A stretch of DNA of 64,000 nucleotides from Membranipora membranacea (lineage: Eukaryota > Bryozoa > Gymnolaemata > Cheilostomatida > Membraniporidae). The DNA is taken from NCBI GenBank assembly GCA_914767715.1, contig OU612073.1, positions 22,566,001 to 22,630,000 of the forward strand, read 5' to 3'. Below the pieces are notes generated by a model. That model saw only the letters and a list, made by a program, of their open reading frames with translations, did no database searches and was not told the DNA's origin. Positions 13,107 to 24,100 of the stretch are shown one piece after another (within the stretch, counting starts at the first letter, position 1; each line of letters begins with the position of its first letter). Position numbers and translations under genes: made by a program.

Positions 13107-14787
13107 TCAGTTATCATATCTGATAAGAGGCAGTATATCACCACATTTTGCATGTATCTTGAGACTAGCTAAGTTATCCCCTCTTGTATCTCCTATATTA
13201 ACTATAGCTATTGGCTTATTTACCTCAGCAGCAGTCCTGATAAAGCGAAATCCTGAGAAAACCTGCAACCAGACAGGGAGATGACTCATAAATAATGCAT
13301 GGATATTCATCCTAGCAGGGGTAAAAGAATAGGAATTAGTCTGACCAAAATCATAAATACATGCATAGGCAAAAAGTCAAATGAGACTGCTGGATGACAA
13401 GACTGTTGTTAGTGTGGGTACAATCAGGTGTAAAACTATGGTAGGGGAACCTACTGCGCAGTAGGAGGAAAACCCTACTGGTATGCAGGAGGAAAACCCT
13501 ACTGCGCTGTATGAGGGTAACCTTCCGAACTGTACGAGGGAAACCCAATGCGCAGTAGGACGGACAGTAAGAGGTGAACTGCACTATAGGAGGGGCACCT
13601 ACTGGACTGTAGGAGGGGCAGGTTTTGAGTACTGACCTGAAGCGAAGAGCCGAGGACTAATACAGCATCAGACTCTTTGACCTTCTCATAGAGATCCTCC
13701 ACCAGTTGTCTATTTACATTATCACCAAAAAATACTATCTTGGGCATCATATCACCGCCACATTGACATGGTGGCACCTGCAATCATTGTAATAATGTAT
13801 TTCAATTCGACGATGGTGATGAAAGAAATCAGACCATAAATATAAACCATCAGATAAGAGCGCAAAATGATCAACACCTATCATGCTGTCATTTGAGGAG
13901 CCAAATTTTCTGCCCTGTCACAACATATAAGACAGATTTATTAAAGCTGGCCGATTTCACACACAGGACAGAGCATGCCCATCTATTTTGTAACCAAGTA
14001 GCTAAAGCTAATCAAAATAGTAGCTGGCCTTAGCCTTACTTATAACATATAGGCCTACAACAAAAACCGTAGCAGCACCATAGTATTTGACCCTAACAAC
14101 GTTAACATTTATATATGTCTTGTAACTTACCTTGAAACCTTGCACTTGCTCATCTGTGAGGAAAACATCACCATCTGTGGCAATTTCAAAAGTTTGCACA
14201 GACCATTCTGGGTTGAGATCTTCTATCTGTTCTTGGTAGTCTAGCCTCGATATAACATTTTTACAGGACAAGCATACAGTCTCATAAAGAGTACCATGAA
14301 GCTCAGTTACTCTTTCACTACCAGCTTTTACATGCAAATGGTCAACATTCTGTGTAATAAGCCAATGAATCAGTCCTGATCTTTCCCAGTTAGATAGGAT
14401 GTGATGGTTATCTGATGGGAGAATCTTTGAGTATCCAGGCCATCCAACATAACTTCTGGCCCAGTACCTCTGCCTCAAAGCTGCACTACTAATAAACTGC
14501 TGATATTGCATGGGCTTGTAGTTCTTTCTGGCATAGAGGCCCACATCTTCTGACCTATAATCAGGGATCCCACTTTCTGTGGATAAGCCAGCCCCTGTGA
14601 TCACCAATGTTTTCTTGTGAGAATCAACAAAATCTTGCAGGGAACTGACTTCATCTGTTGAAGGCTCTTCGCAGCTCGGAACATACTTCTGTTTTATGAT
14701 TCTTGTGTGTTTGGAATTCCTTGAAGTGGATGAATTTCTAATGAAAGTCAGCAGACCTCTATGAACTTTCTTGAGGAGCATGATCAA
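13107..14787 (-). CDS. SIRT4: Mitochondrial sirtuin, SIRT4 class
   Basis: Three exons on the minus strand (14787-14131, 13777-13637, 13262-13107) splice in phase to 317 codons, the usual length for SIRT4. The first 35 residues are basic with no acidic residue, as in a mitochondrial presequence. The NAD-binding motif [15 protein letters not shown] is at residues 65-79, TQNVD at 145-149 and the catalytic His at 164 in ELHG. One zinc pair is CLSC (172, 175); the second is C-Q-C (223, 225). FFGDNVN and GSSLQ follow, and exon 3 carries [10 protein letters not shown]. The family are NAD-dependent deacylases, lipoamidases and ADP-ribosyltransferases of the mitochondrial matrix. The start is the first ATG of the open exon and precedes the presequence. 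The gene looks intact. Confidence 0.95.
13440..13627. repeat. Minisatellite in SIRT4 intron 2
   Basis: Seven or eight imperfect copies of a unit of about 24 bases containing TACTGCGCAGTAGG-like and GAGGGGAACC-like parts. In gene orientation the array begins about ten bases behind the exon 2 donor (intron start 13636). Each unit has a short palindromic core. Confidence 0.75.
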
Positions 14788-15065
14788 AGCTTACGCAGTC
14801 CTAAGCTTCTACTGTCCCTTTATCTATATATCAGCAGGCAGAATATGGGCCAGCTCAGAATTGACCAATCAGGTGTCACCTGAAAAAAATAGCACTGTAC
14901 AGCCATTGTAGTAATAATAAGAATAGCTGTGACTGGAGCTTAATGAACCAATCACACAAAAGCAAGTATTTTCTGCTGCACTGCACTCAAACTAGAAGAA
15001 AGAAAATAGCAGACGGGTGTTTTGGAGATGGTTTGATGGTTTGTAGTACCTAGAAAAGATAGTCA
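14788..15065. promoter_or_regulatory. Upstream region of SIRT4, possibly bidirectional promoter
   Basis: This is the gap between the SIRT4 start codon and a possible + strand gene. CCAAT boxes on the + strand lie at 14865-14869 and 14948-14952. No TATA box stands out at a convincing position. A segment around 14876-14899 recurs in inverse orientation near 18183-18209, so part of it may be repetitive. Confidence 0.35.
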
Positions 15066-15200
15066 GGTAAATCACATTGCATCTACCTAGATAGGAGTAA
15101 GACTTGCTCTCCAAGATATCAAAATTTCATCATTGCTTTAGTGTCCTTTGTTTTAGGTTATTGAAGACATATGACCCATGCTTTCTTTCTCTTATCTTAG

Positions 15201-15608
15201 CCTGTCACAACCAGAGGGGTAACTGTCTACAGACAGTGCCCTGCCCCTTGTCTGTGTATTTCAATAAGAATGGGTTTGATAGGTACAGATAGGAATGAAT
15301 GATATTTGGCCATGTATTTCAGGTTACTACAGCAATGCACTGACCCTACTAGTTATACAACAATAATAAACCAACTAGTACTAGAGAGGATTCTGATAAA
15401 CTTACAGAAGGTTATAGGTTGTAGTGAGCAAATGCTACAAATTTACAATCCATCAAGGCAGCCTGTGTAATCATTGCTCAACGTTAATATGTACAATAGC
15501 CCTGATTATTCACACCTATTTTTTGGAATGTTATAGGGGATTGAATTGGTTAAAAGCTGTCGTGAGGCAAGACCTAGTCAACACATACGTGAATGGAATG
15601 CTCAGTAG
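15201..15608 (+). CDS. Candidate small gene of unknown function (3' exons)
   Basis: Three consecutive AG/GT-bounded open segments join in one frame: 15201-15282, 15323-15410 and 15537-15608 with a TAG at 15606. The segments read CPLSVYFNKNGFDR, then LLQQCTDPTSYTTIINQLVL, then GIELVKSCREARPSQHIREW. The phases agree, which is the main support. No domain is recognised and I could not find a start exon; an ATG near 15014 closes after two codons. The last segment is also open in a second frame (GLNWLKAVVRQDLVNTYVNG) up to a donor near 15661. The arrangement is head-to-head with SIRT4. It could equally be a non-coding transcript. Confidence 0.3.
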
Positions 15609-16529
15609 AAGGCATATTGCGTTCAACATTTTGAGGCTGGAGACTATACCCGCTGCAAGCCGTAAGTTTTTCACATCAACAACCCAAAACGATCTTAGGA
15701 ATATCAACCCATTACTTTTGAACGGCTAATTTATGAATTGAAGCACAGAGGTCGGCTATGCAACATTTAACTTTACTGAACTTATTTTAAGTTAAAATTT
15801 AGTTTGTCTCCATAACCACAAGTTCTTATTGTGATAAAACCAATTTGTGTTTTAATGGCTTTAATCTTACTCAAACCAATATATGATGTCTCTTTTGCAG
15901 GCTGCACAACAGAATTATCCTGAGCAAGCAAGCAGTACCTCAACTCAACCTCAGGGGGAACTCTCTCGCTAGTCTCATAGGGGGAAATTCTTTGCCTCTA
16001 GATCGTGGTGCACTTACATATGTATCAGCCAGCTTTCTACATTTCTCATTGCGCTTGATTCTCTTTCATCTGCCACTCTTTCCAATGTGAGCAGTAATTG
16101 CAACGTAAGAGATCTTGTCATGGACTCTATACTGCACGCTGACAAGGCTCACAGTAGATTGTAACCTACCAAGTTCTGAAGCCTTTGATTTATTTCATAA
16201 GGTAGTGCAAAAGTTTTCCAGAGTGAGGTGTGTGGCATTTATAAATAGATGTAAACAATAAATAGACAGCAATAAGAAAAAAAATCCTTCTGCCAGTTTT
16301 TAGACAGAGTTTACAATAAAAGAATCAAACTGATCTTGTGGTTTCAGGAAAATCTGTATCTAATTTTTTCTAAGTCTCTTTTATGTAATTTTACTTCTGC
16401 AATTTTATTCAAATACTATTGCTATACTTTACATTCTCAGCCCAACAATGGTTAACAAAAACTCATGACTCATTTCTTTTGTCAACTTCCTTTCTCCATT
16501 GGCTCCTCAGAGATCACCATAGTGTCTTT
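15609..16529. other. Stretch without an assignable gene
   Basis: A frame continuing from 15661 into an acceptor at 15901 stays open for about 70 codons to TGA near 16087, but it has no recognisable content. The rest is AT-rich with nothing I can support. Confidence 0.3.
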
Positions 16530-16738
16530 TTAAAGTTTACTGTAGTTCCCTTTGGTTATAGTACATTCAGCCTCTTGTGTCACTGTCAGTATCCTGGCTG
16601 TATTTAGAAACTCGCTCATAGTTGGAGCATTGTTACTGCCAGTTTTGGCTCTTTGGTGACCAAAGTACTGCTCCAAGCTATCTTGACAAAGCGTTTTCTC
16701 AGTCAAAAACTCCTTAGTGAGCGCTAAGAAGGAGTGAC
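16530..16738 (-). pseudogene. P-element-like (THAP9-type) transposase, C-terminal exon
   Basis: On the minus strand an acceptor (CAG, 16739-16741) opens a frame that reads SFLALTKEFLTEKT, then LCQDSLEQYFGHQRAKTGSN, then NAPTMSEFLNTARILTV, and stops at 16530. The pattern S/CQD.LE.(F)FG.QR...G..(N/D)NPT..EFL is the conserved C-terminal segment of P-element and THAP9-like transposases in animals. Only this terminal piece is recognisable. The phase does not fit the nearest upstream exon candidate (16981-17108), so the unit is probably a fragment and not an intact gene. Confidence 0.65.
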
Positions 16739-16980
16739 CTGTAGGAATATTATAATGGCGTAATGATAGCTCACACTTAATCTTGGTTATTTGAGGTGGG
16801 AGTCTATAATAAAGTAAAGATGTTGAGCTAGACTTGAATTTAGCCTAATATAGTATGTGCTAAGGATACAGCCGGCTAGGTGAGAAGAAGTATGTGCAAA
16901 ATGGCATTCTATGTAGATCTTGATTTCCACAATCTTGATCAATATCACAGATTTTGCATCACATTGTAAAGTGTACTTAC

Positions 16981-17717
16981 AAGTGATTCTCCAGCTGATT
17001 CTTGTCTGAACGCAAAGTGCGACATTTTGACCTATCTGCATCCGTGATGTCGACACCATATACTTCGTCCTCCAATTGAGTTAGCCTGTCAATAAAGTCT
17101 TCGATGAACTGTAACATCAGAGAAATACTGTGATATAAGTATTAAAGCTATGATTTAGATTTCTAATCAGGGGGGTCTTTCAATTAGAGAGAGCGATCCT
17201 TTACTAAAGCAAGTTATCACTATCACATCGCTCCAAAATTATCACTCACTTGGTCTTTCAATTAGACAAAATCGCTCTCAAATCGTTCACTCTGAATGTA
17301 TATAGTTCCATCAAGTGAGTGAGCGATCTGAAAGTGAGAGCCTAGCAGGTATCACTCACTCAGGGAGTGAGCGATCAAATTGTGATTTTGGCTGTTTCTA
17401 ATTGAAAGACCCCCCCCCCGTATAACTTTAAAGCGCTTGTTGGATTTCTATGCCTAAGAAAAACCTGGCGTGTCGATAAAAACATTGAAATATTAGACTA
17501 GTCTGTCATATTTGTAAGAAATAATCCCTACCTTGAATCGCTAATCTGTAGGAGATTCTATGCGGCATCTTGTACTTGTTTCTTGAGTTCCATCCCTCAG
17601 ACCTGTATCTATCGGATGTTCAGTACATCGAAATCATCATTGGAAATCTGTATTATTTCTATGGTAGCCGAATATCTCACCGCATTCTCGAGTTCATTTG
17701 CAACAGATCCAGAGTGC
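16981..17717 (-). CDS. Two phase-compatible exons of unknown protein
   Basis: Minus-strand exon 17717-17681 (HSGSVANELENA) and exon 17108-16981 have canonical borders and matching phase. The second reads FIEDFIDRLTQLEDEVYGVD and continues as an amphipathic, Leu-rich, charged stretch that could form a coiled coil. I do not recognise the protein and could not join it to further exons. A MITE sits in the intron between them. It may belong to the same P-element-like unit as 16530-16738, but the phases disagree. Confidence 0.3.
17170..17419. mobile_element. MITE with G/C-run terminal inverted repeats
   Basis: The 250-base element starts GGGGGGTCTTTCAATTAGA and ends with its complement TCTAATTGAAAGACCCCCC followed by extra C residues. 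Inside, GTGAGTGAGCGATC-type motifs are repeated in both orientations. It has no coding capacity. A target duplication is not clear because of the homopolymer ends. Confidence 0.75.
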
Positions 17718-18747
17718 CTAGAGAGAAATAAGGAATAAAATTTATAGTCTTCTTTTCTGGTCATGTGCAGCTCTAGACTATCTTCCAACCACAGGCCATT
17801 TGTATTTGGTGCAAGTCCAGTGGTTGAATGCCCAAGTGTTCAAGGCCTAAACAACTGGAGTTGATTCAACTTTACTACAGAAAGTTGTGCTTCCAACCTC
17901 CCTGTTCCAGCAGACTGGTTGTGACGGAATTACACCGTGAGAGTCCGTCTTAATAAATCAAAAATAACTCCTCACTTTTCATCTTTCTTACTACTATGGT
18001 ATTAGCATGTACTTCTTGCCTAAATAACTTTGTCATCTGAAACAAACACCATTGCACTCACATCAACTCATCCAACTCCTTGCTCACATTGTTGTAGTTA
18101 GAATCAGATCGTCTTTATAGTTAAATTTTCTATAGATAACATACACCAGATTTGCTAAGCGAGTCATATTTTGCCATTAGTTAGTGTACAGTGCTATTTT
18201 TTCAGGTCATAATATAGTACACGCCCAGACCACGCCCCAGTTTCGAAGCTCTATTGATATATTAGCTCTGAGCATGATTACTGTAATAAGCCACGCCTTT
18301 TTGTTGTTATGAAACTTTAATTAACAAAGCTAATCTTATTGGATACTTGAATGTTAAACTCATAACCATTGGACAAGACTATATTTGCGACAACTGCATA
18401 GTTTTCCCTTAAATTCTCTCAGTAAGGTCAAGGCTATTTTTTTTAATGTAAAAATGGGCACGCACTGAATTGAAGATTATATTACACAATATTCATGCAA
18501 CCAGTTTGAACAAATGTGTTACTTATGCTGTGGTAAGAGTGTAGGGTATCATAGTATAAACTGATAGTATATCATAAGGGCAGGAATACTTTGAAGTATG
18601 GAAAATAACCTGAATTAACAGGGCTGTAGACTACAGTGTAGTTAAGAAATAAAATCATGGATGGAAATTAATTAGGAGAGACAAGAAACTTGGAGGGGCA
18701 GTGAGATGCCAAATGATTCTAACCTTTCCGAGTTCCTAGCTAGACAA
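17718..18747. other. Intergenic stretch
   Basis: AT-rich sequence without a coherent exon. The segment at 18183-18209 is an inverse copy of part of the SIRT4 upstream region. Nothing else can be supported. Confidence 0.3.
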
Positions 18748-18955
18748 GGGATAGCTCAGTGTTAAAAGCGCCGGATTCAGGATCATCAGTTAGGCTCTAG
18801 CCCCACCAGGTGCACTGTTTGACTAGTACTATCTGACTTGGCTGTCGCGAGCCATTCACCCTAGTTGACCTGGAGTGACTAGCGGATAATGATATGCCAT
18901 ATTGCCAGGACCTTCAACCATGTAGTTAGCGATCATCAAAGAAAGTAAAAAGAGG
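18748..18955 (+). repeat. tRNA-derived SINE, family 2, copy 1
   Basis: The head GGGATAGCTCAGTG is an A box, and GGCTCTAGCCCCACC is a decayed B box about 35 bases later. The body continues through GCCATTCACCCTAG to a tail with GCCATATTGCCAGGACCTTC. The same head and body recur at 19981, and the same tail recurs at the end of the LINE at 20620. It is an RNA polymerase III-type SINE and not a working tRNA gene, because the anticodon arm cannot be folded properly. Confidence 0.7.
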
Positions 18956-18967
18956 AAGCGTGATAGT

Positions 18968-19219
18968 GTGACTAAGTGTATGAACCGTCATAGCATTGTT
19001 TCTTTGTCCGACAGGCGCAAGGATCTAGATATACTCTTCCTAAGAAAGACTGAAGCCGGATTATTCGATTTGAACCTTAACTGTTACATTAGATTTTCTA
19101 CAGATCATAACACCAGAGGTAAGACCATCAGCTGGACACACAGGACAAATGCATGGCGTTTCAATTACTTCAACCGCATACGCCATGACATCAAGGTTAT
19201 ATTTCCTCCATCCCCATAA
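18968..19219 (+). pseudogene. Non-LTR retrotransposon, C-terminal end of reverse transcriptase ORF
   Basis: An 83-codon frame shows the terminal region typical of CR1/L2/Jockey-like ORF2 proteins: SDRRKDLDILFLRKTEAGLF, then LNLNCYIRFSTDHNTRGK, then RFNYFNRIRHDIK. The catalytic domain is absent, so this is a 3' remnant of a LINE. The frame is open but has no upstream continuation. Confidence 0.65.
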
Positions 19220-19599
19220 CCGCCTATAAATATCTCTAACCTATTTGTAAATTGAACTGTATTATTTATGTTCATGTAGCTATCACTGGGACTTTCGTGC
19301 TCGTCAGACCATCATCTGAACGGATGACTTGAAAATTTGATCAGAGATGAAAAAATGGGGACCACAATTACAGATGTCACTCTTTTTGACAGCCTACGAC
19401 GCTGCACTTTTTGTTTTTTATTTTCTAAATGTTAACTCTCTTTTTCGCGGGTCACACTACCGAGCAGCGCCCACAGAAACTCCAAAACCCTGATTACGCA
19501 CTAATAGACTGATTATTATATCCTTTATGCCAGCTATTCCGGCGAATAGGATCAATTGGGAAGTAAGTAAGGTAGATGCTATAGATAAAGTTAGTATTA

Positions 19600-20605
19600 G
19601 ATTTCAGCAATAATGAGGCTGATCACTCGCAGCTCATTAAGCAAATCCATAACATTGGTGTAAATGTCAGGTCATCAAATGGATCCGAAACTTCTTGTCT
19701 AACAGAACTTGAGAGGTTGCTGTAGATGGATTCCACTCAGCCCACTGCAGGCTCCGTAATTGGTCCATTCTTATTCCTAACTTATGTAGGCCTAAATGAC
19801 TCGCCATCCAATGTCAACTGAGAGGCAAGTGTGGGAGCTGCACTGGGATATGGAGTACAATACCAGTTAATGCAAACACTTCATCTTTGGGAGAAAGAGA
19901 TCAAACAGAGTAAACAACAGCTATACTTTGCATGACACAACTGTTCTTCGAATACAAGAGATAAATATATTGGAGGGACAGGGATAGCTGAGTGCTAGAG
20001 GCGCCTAATTTGGGATCACAAGGTCCTGGACTCTAGCCCCCCGGTTGCACAGTTTGCCTAGTAATACCTGATTTGGCTGACGCAGGCCATTCACCCTAGC
20101 CAACCTGGAAAAATTAATGAAGCCTTCAAAACTGAAGTAGGGATTTATTCATTACGAAACGAACTAGAACACACCTTGCACTAGAACTCCAACACTGACT
20201 ATGTAACAGGAGAGGCTGCTGGCAAAGTTGGTTTCATTGGCTGCACCATACCACCATCACTGACTTAGCTGAGAGATAGGGCGTATCAGTCACTAGTGAG
20301 ACCCATTCTTCAGTAGTCCACCGAAAGGCAGTCCAGCAAAAGGCAACTCGTACTGCGTACAATATACCAAGTATTGATCATAAGACCTGCACCACCGGTC
20401 TCATCTCCGACTTCCAGTGGGAAACCCTCAAAGAAAAATGAGAACGGTGACTCCTTGGTACATTCAGAGCCATGCACCATGAGAAAGTTGCCACAGACAA
20501 CAACGAGTTTCTCACCCCAGTCCCCTACCCGATGGTCCCCCAGTGGCTAGCTAGATTCTGCAAAAGTGGCAAACCAACCACACCCGATGGTAACATAAAC
20601 CATTA
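19600..20605 (+). pseudogene. Degenerate LINE reverse transcriptase interrupted by a SINE
   Basis: RT landmarks appear in order but in shifting frames: WIRNFLSNRT with VAVDG, then SVIGPFLFLTY, then a CK.F.FG segment at about 19880. After the SINE head (19981-20112) come EAAGKVGFIGCTIPPSLT, LVRPILQ, a KAVQQKATRTAYNIPSIDH segment and LISDFQWETLKEK. These match RT motifs and the thumb/C-terminal region of CR1/Jockey-like LINEs. The YADD catalytic box is not found. Several stops and frameshifts make it a dead copy. Confidence 0.7.
19981..20112 (+). repeat. tRNA-derived SINE, family 2, copy 2 (head and body)
   Basis: It carries the GGGATAGCTGAGTG head, a decayed B box (GGACTCTAGCCCCCCGG) and the GCCATTCACCCTAGC body, colinear with 18748. 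It sits inside the LINE reverse transcriptase and stops before the tail region. Confidence 0.65.
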
Positions 20606-20619
20606 ATCGACAAACGGTT

Positions 20620-20680
20620 TTGCCATATTGCCAGGACCTTCTTCTATGAAGTTAGGGATAATCCTCAAAATATGAAGTAA
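20620..20680 (+). repeat. LINE 3' tail shared with SINE family 2
   Basis: Just after the LINE frame ends, GCCATATTGCCAGGACCTTC is followed by a variant of TATGAAGTTAGGGATAATC. The SINE at 18748 ends with the same block (18905-18955). Shared 3' tails are how many SINEs borrow the machinery of a partner LINE. Confidence 0.6.
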
Positions 20681-20689
20681 ATAAGCATG

Positions 20690-21139
20690 GATTGGAGGTG
20701 CTTTGTTAACATTCCTAGTGTTTTGGGCCACTTTATTTATCATTCTAGGGGAAGCTACTGCTGGGCCCCGATAATCTGACCCCTCAACTACTGAAGGAGC
20801 TAGCACCCATGCACACATAATCTGTTGACGGCCTCTGAACTGCTCAGTGGTACCTGTTGATTGGGAAAGAAACAAGAGTCTGGCCAGTGTTATTTTTTAA
20901 TGAAATGAGACAAATATTTACCCTTTAATTACAGGCCAATCAGCATAACCCCACATTTGGCTGACCCTCCCCCATGCTATTCAAAGGTAAAATAATTGTA
21001 TACACAGACATCACAAATAGCCAATCCAAGACAAACTGTTAGCTACTCTAGTATTATCTATCCTCAGGTTATACAATGATATGTATCACAACGTTTATCA
21101 TTTATAGATGTATAGAAGTAGAGAATGAGAAGATAAAGT
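20690..21139. promoter_or_regulatory. Upstream region of GTF3C1
   Basis: No ORF with exon character is present. The start codon at 21140 is preceded by AT-rich sequence without an obvious TATA or initiator that I can defend. It may contain the 5' UTR. Confidence 0.3.
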
Positions 21140-24100
21140 ATGTCATCAATAAGTCACCTTATACTGGAGGAGATCGCGCTGGATGGATTAGATGGAGTCA
21201 CATTACAGTCTCTATGGTATCACATCAACAAAATCAAACCAGCATTTCCAATCAAACTGGACGACAAATCTAAAGCTTACCTGTGGAAGAATGTCATATC
21301 ATGTTTGAAAGATGTGAGATTACCAATTGTTAAGCCCTTTGAGATCTTAATAATTGACACCTTTAAATGAAAGTCTTAATTAATGGTCGTGCGAGTTAAC
21401 CTAATGATCCAGCTACTGACTAAGTTACTGACCTTATCACCAAAATTGTATAACTATACTGAGCATATATACATCTGATATTTTACCACAAAAAAGTCCT
21501 GATTGGGCATGTGGCTAATTTGGCAGGTGAAATTGATAAAAACAGGTTGTACTTTTGTGACACAAAATTTGTTGGGTTATTATTTGACACCAGTTATTGT
21601 CATTCCCTCATATTTTGCGATATCTAAATTTCTGTTTTCTTAGTCATTTGACTGTCTTATCTAACTTTGTACTGTTACTGTTGAGCAGGTCCATTTCTAT
21701 GAGTTGCCCTCTCCTCGAGCCACACTGACGGATTCTGTAACTGAGATGTATGCTGATGTGGATTTGGAGATATATAATCCTTGTCCTACACTGACTATAA
21801 CACCCTGCCAGTTTATATCTGATGGGGATATAAGAGGTTCCAGCTCTACTTACCACACCAGAAAACTTATCACTAAAATGGTACCGTGTAACTCCATAAC
21901 TATCTTTTATAATCTGGCAAATGAAACAGTGACAACGAGTACGCTCAGAGTACTGCTTGATTAATTGATTAAAATCAGATGTCATATCACACGCCACATC
22001 CCGAAGCATCGGCGGCGAAATATTAGTTGCCTTAGGGGCTAGGCTGCAATATCTGCGCCCATTTGCTCTCAGTTTGCAGGCAGGTCGGAGCACACCTGGG
22101 GGTCCAACCAAACCCCAGTAGTCAGTAGACTTCAGTGGGATTCGAACCCACAACCTTCAACATTTGCATGCTGAAGGGACGGCGCTCTAACCAACTGAGC
22201 TACCTCCTACTCCTTCATCTGACTCCCCCAATCTAAAGTCATCATAAATATTACTGAAATCGATTAGACATATTTATATCATTCGCTAAAATCCTTATTA
22301 TTGTTTTAATGCAAACAGTATTTATTTGTTGATAGATAGATATATAGTCCTGTTTATAGATACGGGACAGTAAAGGTGTAGTTCTGTTATCACTGGATGA
22401 AGTTACGGAGAGATGGGGAGATAAACTAGTCATAGTAGCTTCTCAGACTATTAGACACAAATATCTACTCAGTGATACACCGGACCCTGAGAGTAAGTGA
22501 TACGCTCACCCCTGGGTCAGTGATTTTCAAGTTGTTTCTTGAGATATGTTTTCACTACTTTCCGCTTTACTCTGAAGTAATTTTAACTTTCGTGAAAACA
22601 AATTTTCATATCAGAACCAACTTTGGCCTGTCTTGAAAAGCTTATTAGGCAAGGGGAAAGGTTGTCATATATAACTTAACAAAAGTTGAGAGAAAGAATT
22701 GATAAATGTCACAAATTCTCACCTAGATATTACATCATTTGCGACTGTAAATGTCATCATATCGGCAAAGTTCACCAATGTCATATTTTGGAGACTTTTA
22801 ACATGTGCATGGTGAGGGTTGAGAGTTTTTTCTCAAAAAATTAGCACCATTTGTGGGTGAAATTTCGAAAATTGTGATTGATTAAATTGTGACAATCGTT
22901 GTCGAGAATTCAACAACTTTAGTTGATAGAAAAATTGTAAAATGGTGACATTTGTGATCACGGTCTACTCCCACTGTGATACACCACCCACACTTGTCAT
23001 GAGATGTAAATAACCTTACATTAGATCCTCACATTACATCTGTTATTATGTGATGTTTCAGGTTTTTTAAACAAAATGAACACAGAGCTATACTGTAATT
23101 TGGAGCACATAGCTAAGGGCAGAAGAGAGGGAGTATATGGTAGCGATGCTATCTCATTTCTACAGCAACCTAAAGGATCTAAAGTAACGCCAGGTCTGAT
23201 GGGGTGAGTTCTGCATACTGATCTGCTCAGGTGAATCATGCTATACTTATCATAGTATGATATTCAGTATGATGGTCCTCTCCATATTTGACCTTGCCAT
23301 CCTTGTTATCATTGATGAACCCAATGATTCTCGACTCTACAAGGAGTTGTGTTCCCCAAATCAAGGACAAGACAACACCAAAATTTACCATCCGAATACA
23401 AAATTGTATGCTGTATTTCGAACACTTTCTTAATTATCATCACTGTATTGGTGATTTATTTTATATTTAAAACATTTTTTTATGTTTCTGTTCAACAGGT
23501 CCATCATTGGTCCAAATTGTTTAATTCTATCTTAGTTATATGGCGCTATGATGTCAAACATCCGCGAGTTATAAAGTTTGATTGTTCAAATTAGTTTTTC
23601 ATATTGTAGGTATTTTAGAAAAAAGTTACTGACCTATGATCTCATAGTTAAGAATGCTCAAGCGCTCATGAAGAGGAACGGACCACATTACCGTATGATC
23701 AATGATAACATAAGCTGGCTAAAGAGATACTATTCTCCCAGAGAGAACGCATCCAGTGGTATACACGCCAAACTAGAACAGTAAGTCCCCCAGAGCACTC
23801 AGTATCACCGTGAGAGTGCCTTCAGCTGTACGGATGTCAAGATTTAGTCTTGAGACTCCTTACACGTACTTAGTATCTTCTGACTGCTGCATGTGTGGAA
23901 TTTGTTCGAGGGATGAATCAGGTGCGAGTTAGAGTTTGTGGCACACCATTTATGATTAATTCCATTTATCATAAATTTCCTTTATCATTCACTCCTTTTC
24001 CTGAAAGGGAGTGAATGATAAATGAAAGGCCAAACACCAACAGTAGGTTGTGCAATGTATCACATGTTCTGAGACACTCGTAATTATTCCTGTTATTTTT

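Noticed and set aside
20603-20875. Minus-strand ORF of 90 codons
   Set aside because: It overlaps the LINE tail on the opposite strand, with no protein signature or exon borders.
22138-22209. Functional tRNA gene on the minus strand
   Set aside because: The A and B boxes are good, but the sequence runs into a SINE body shared with another copy and lacks a proper 3' acceptor end.
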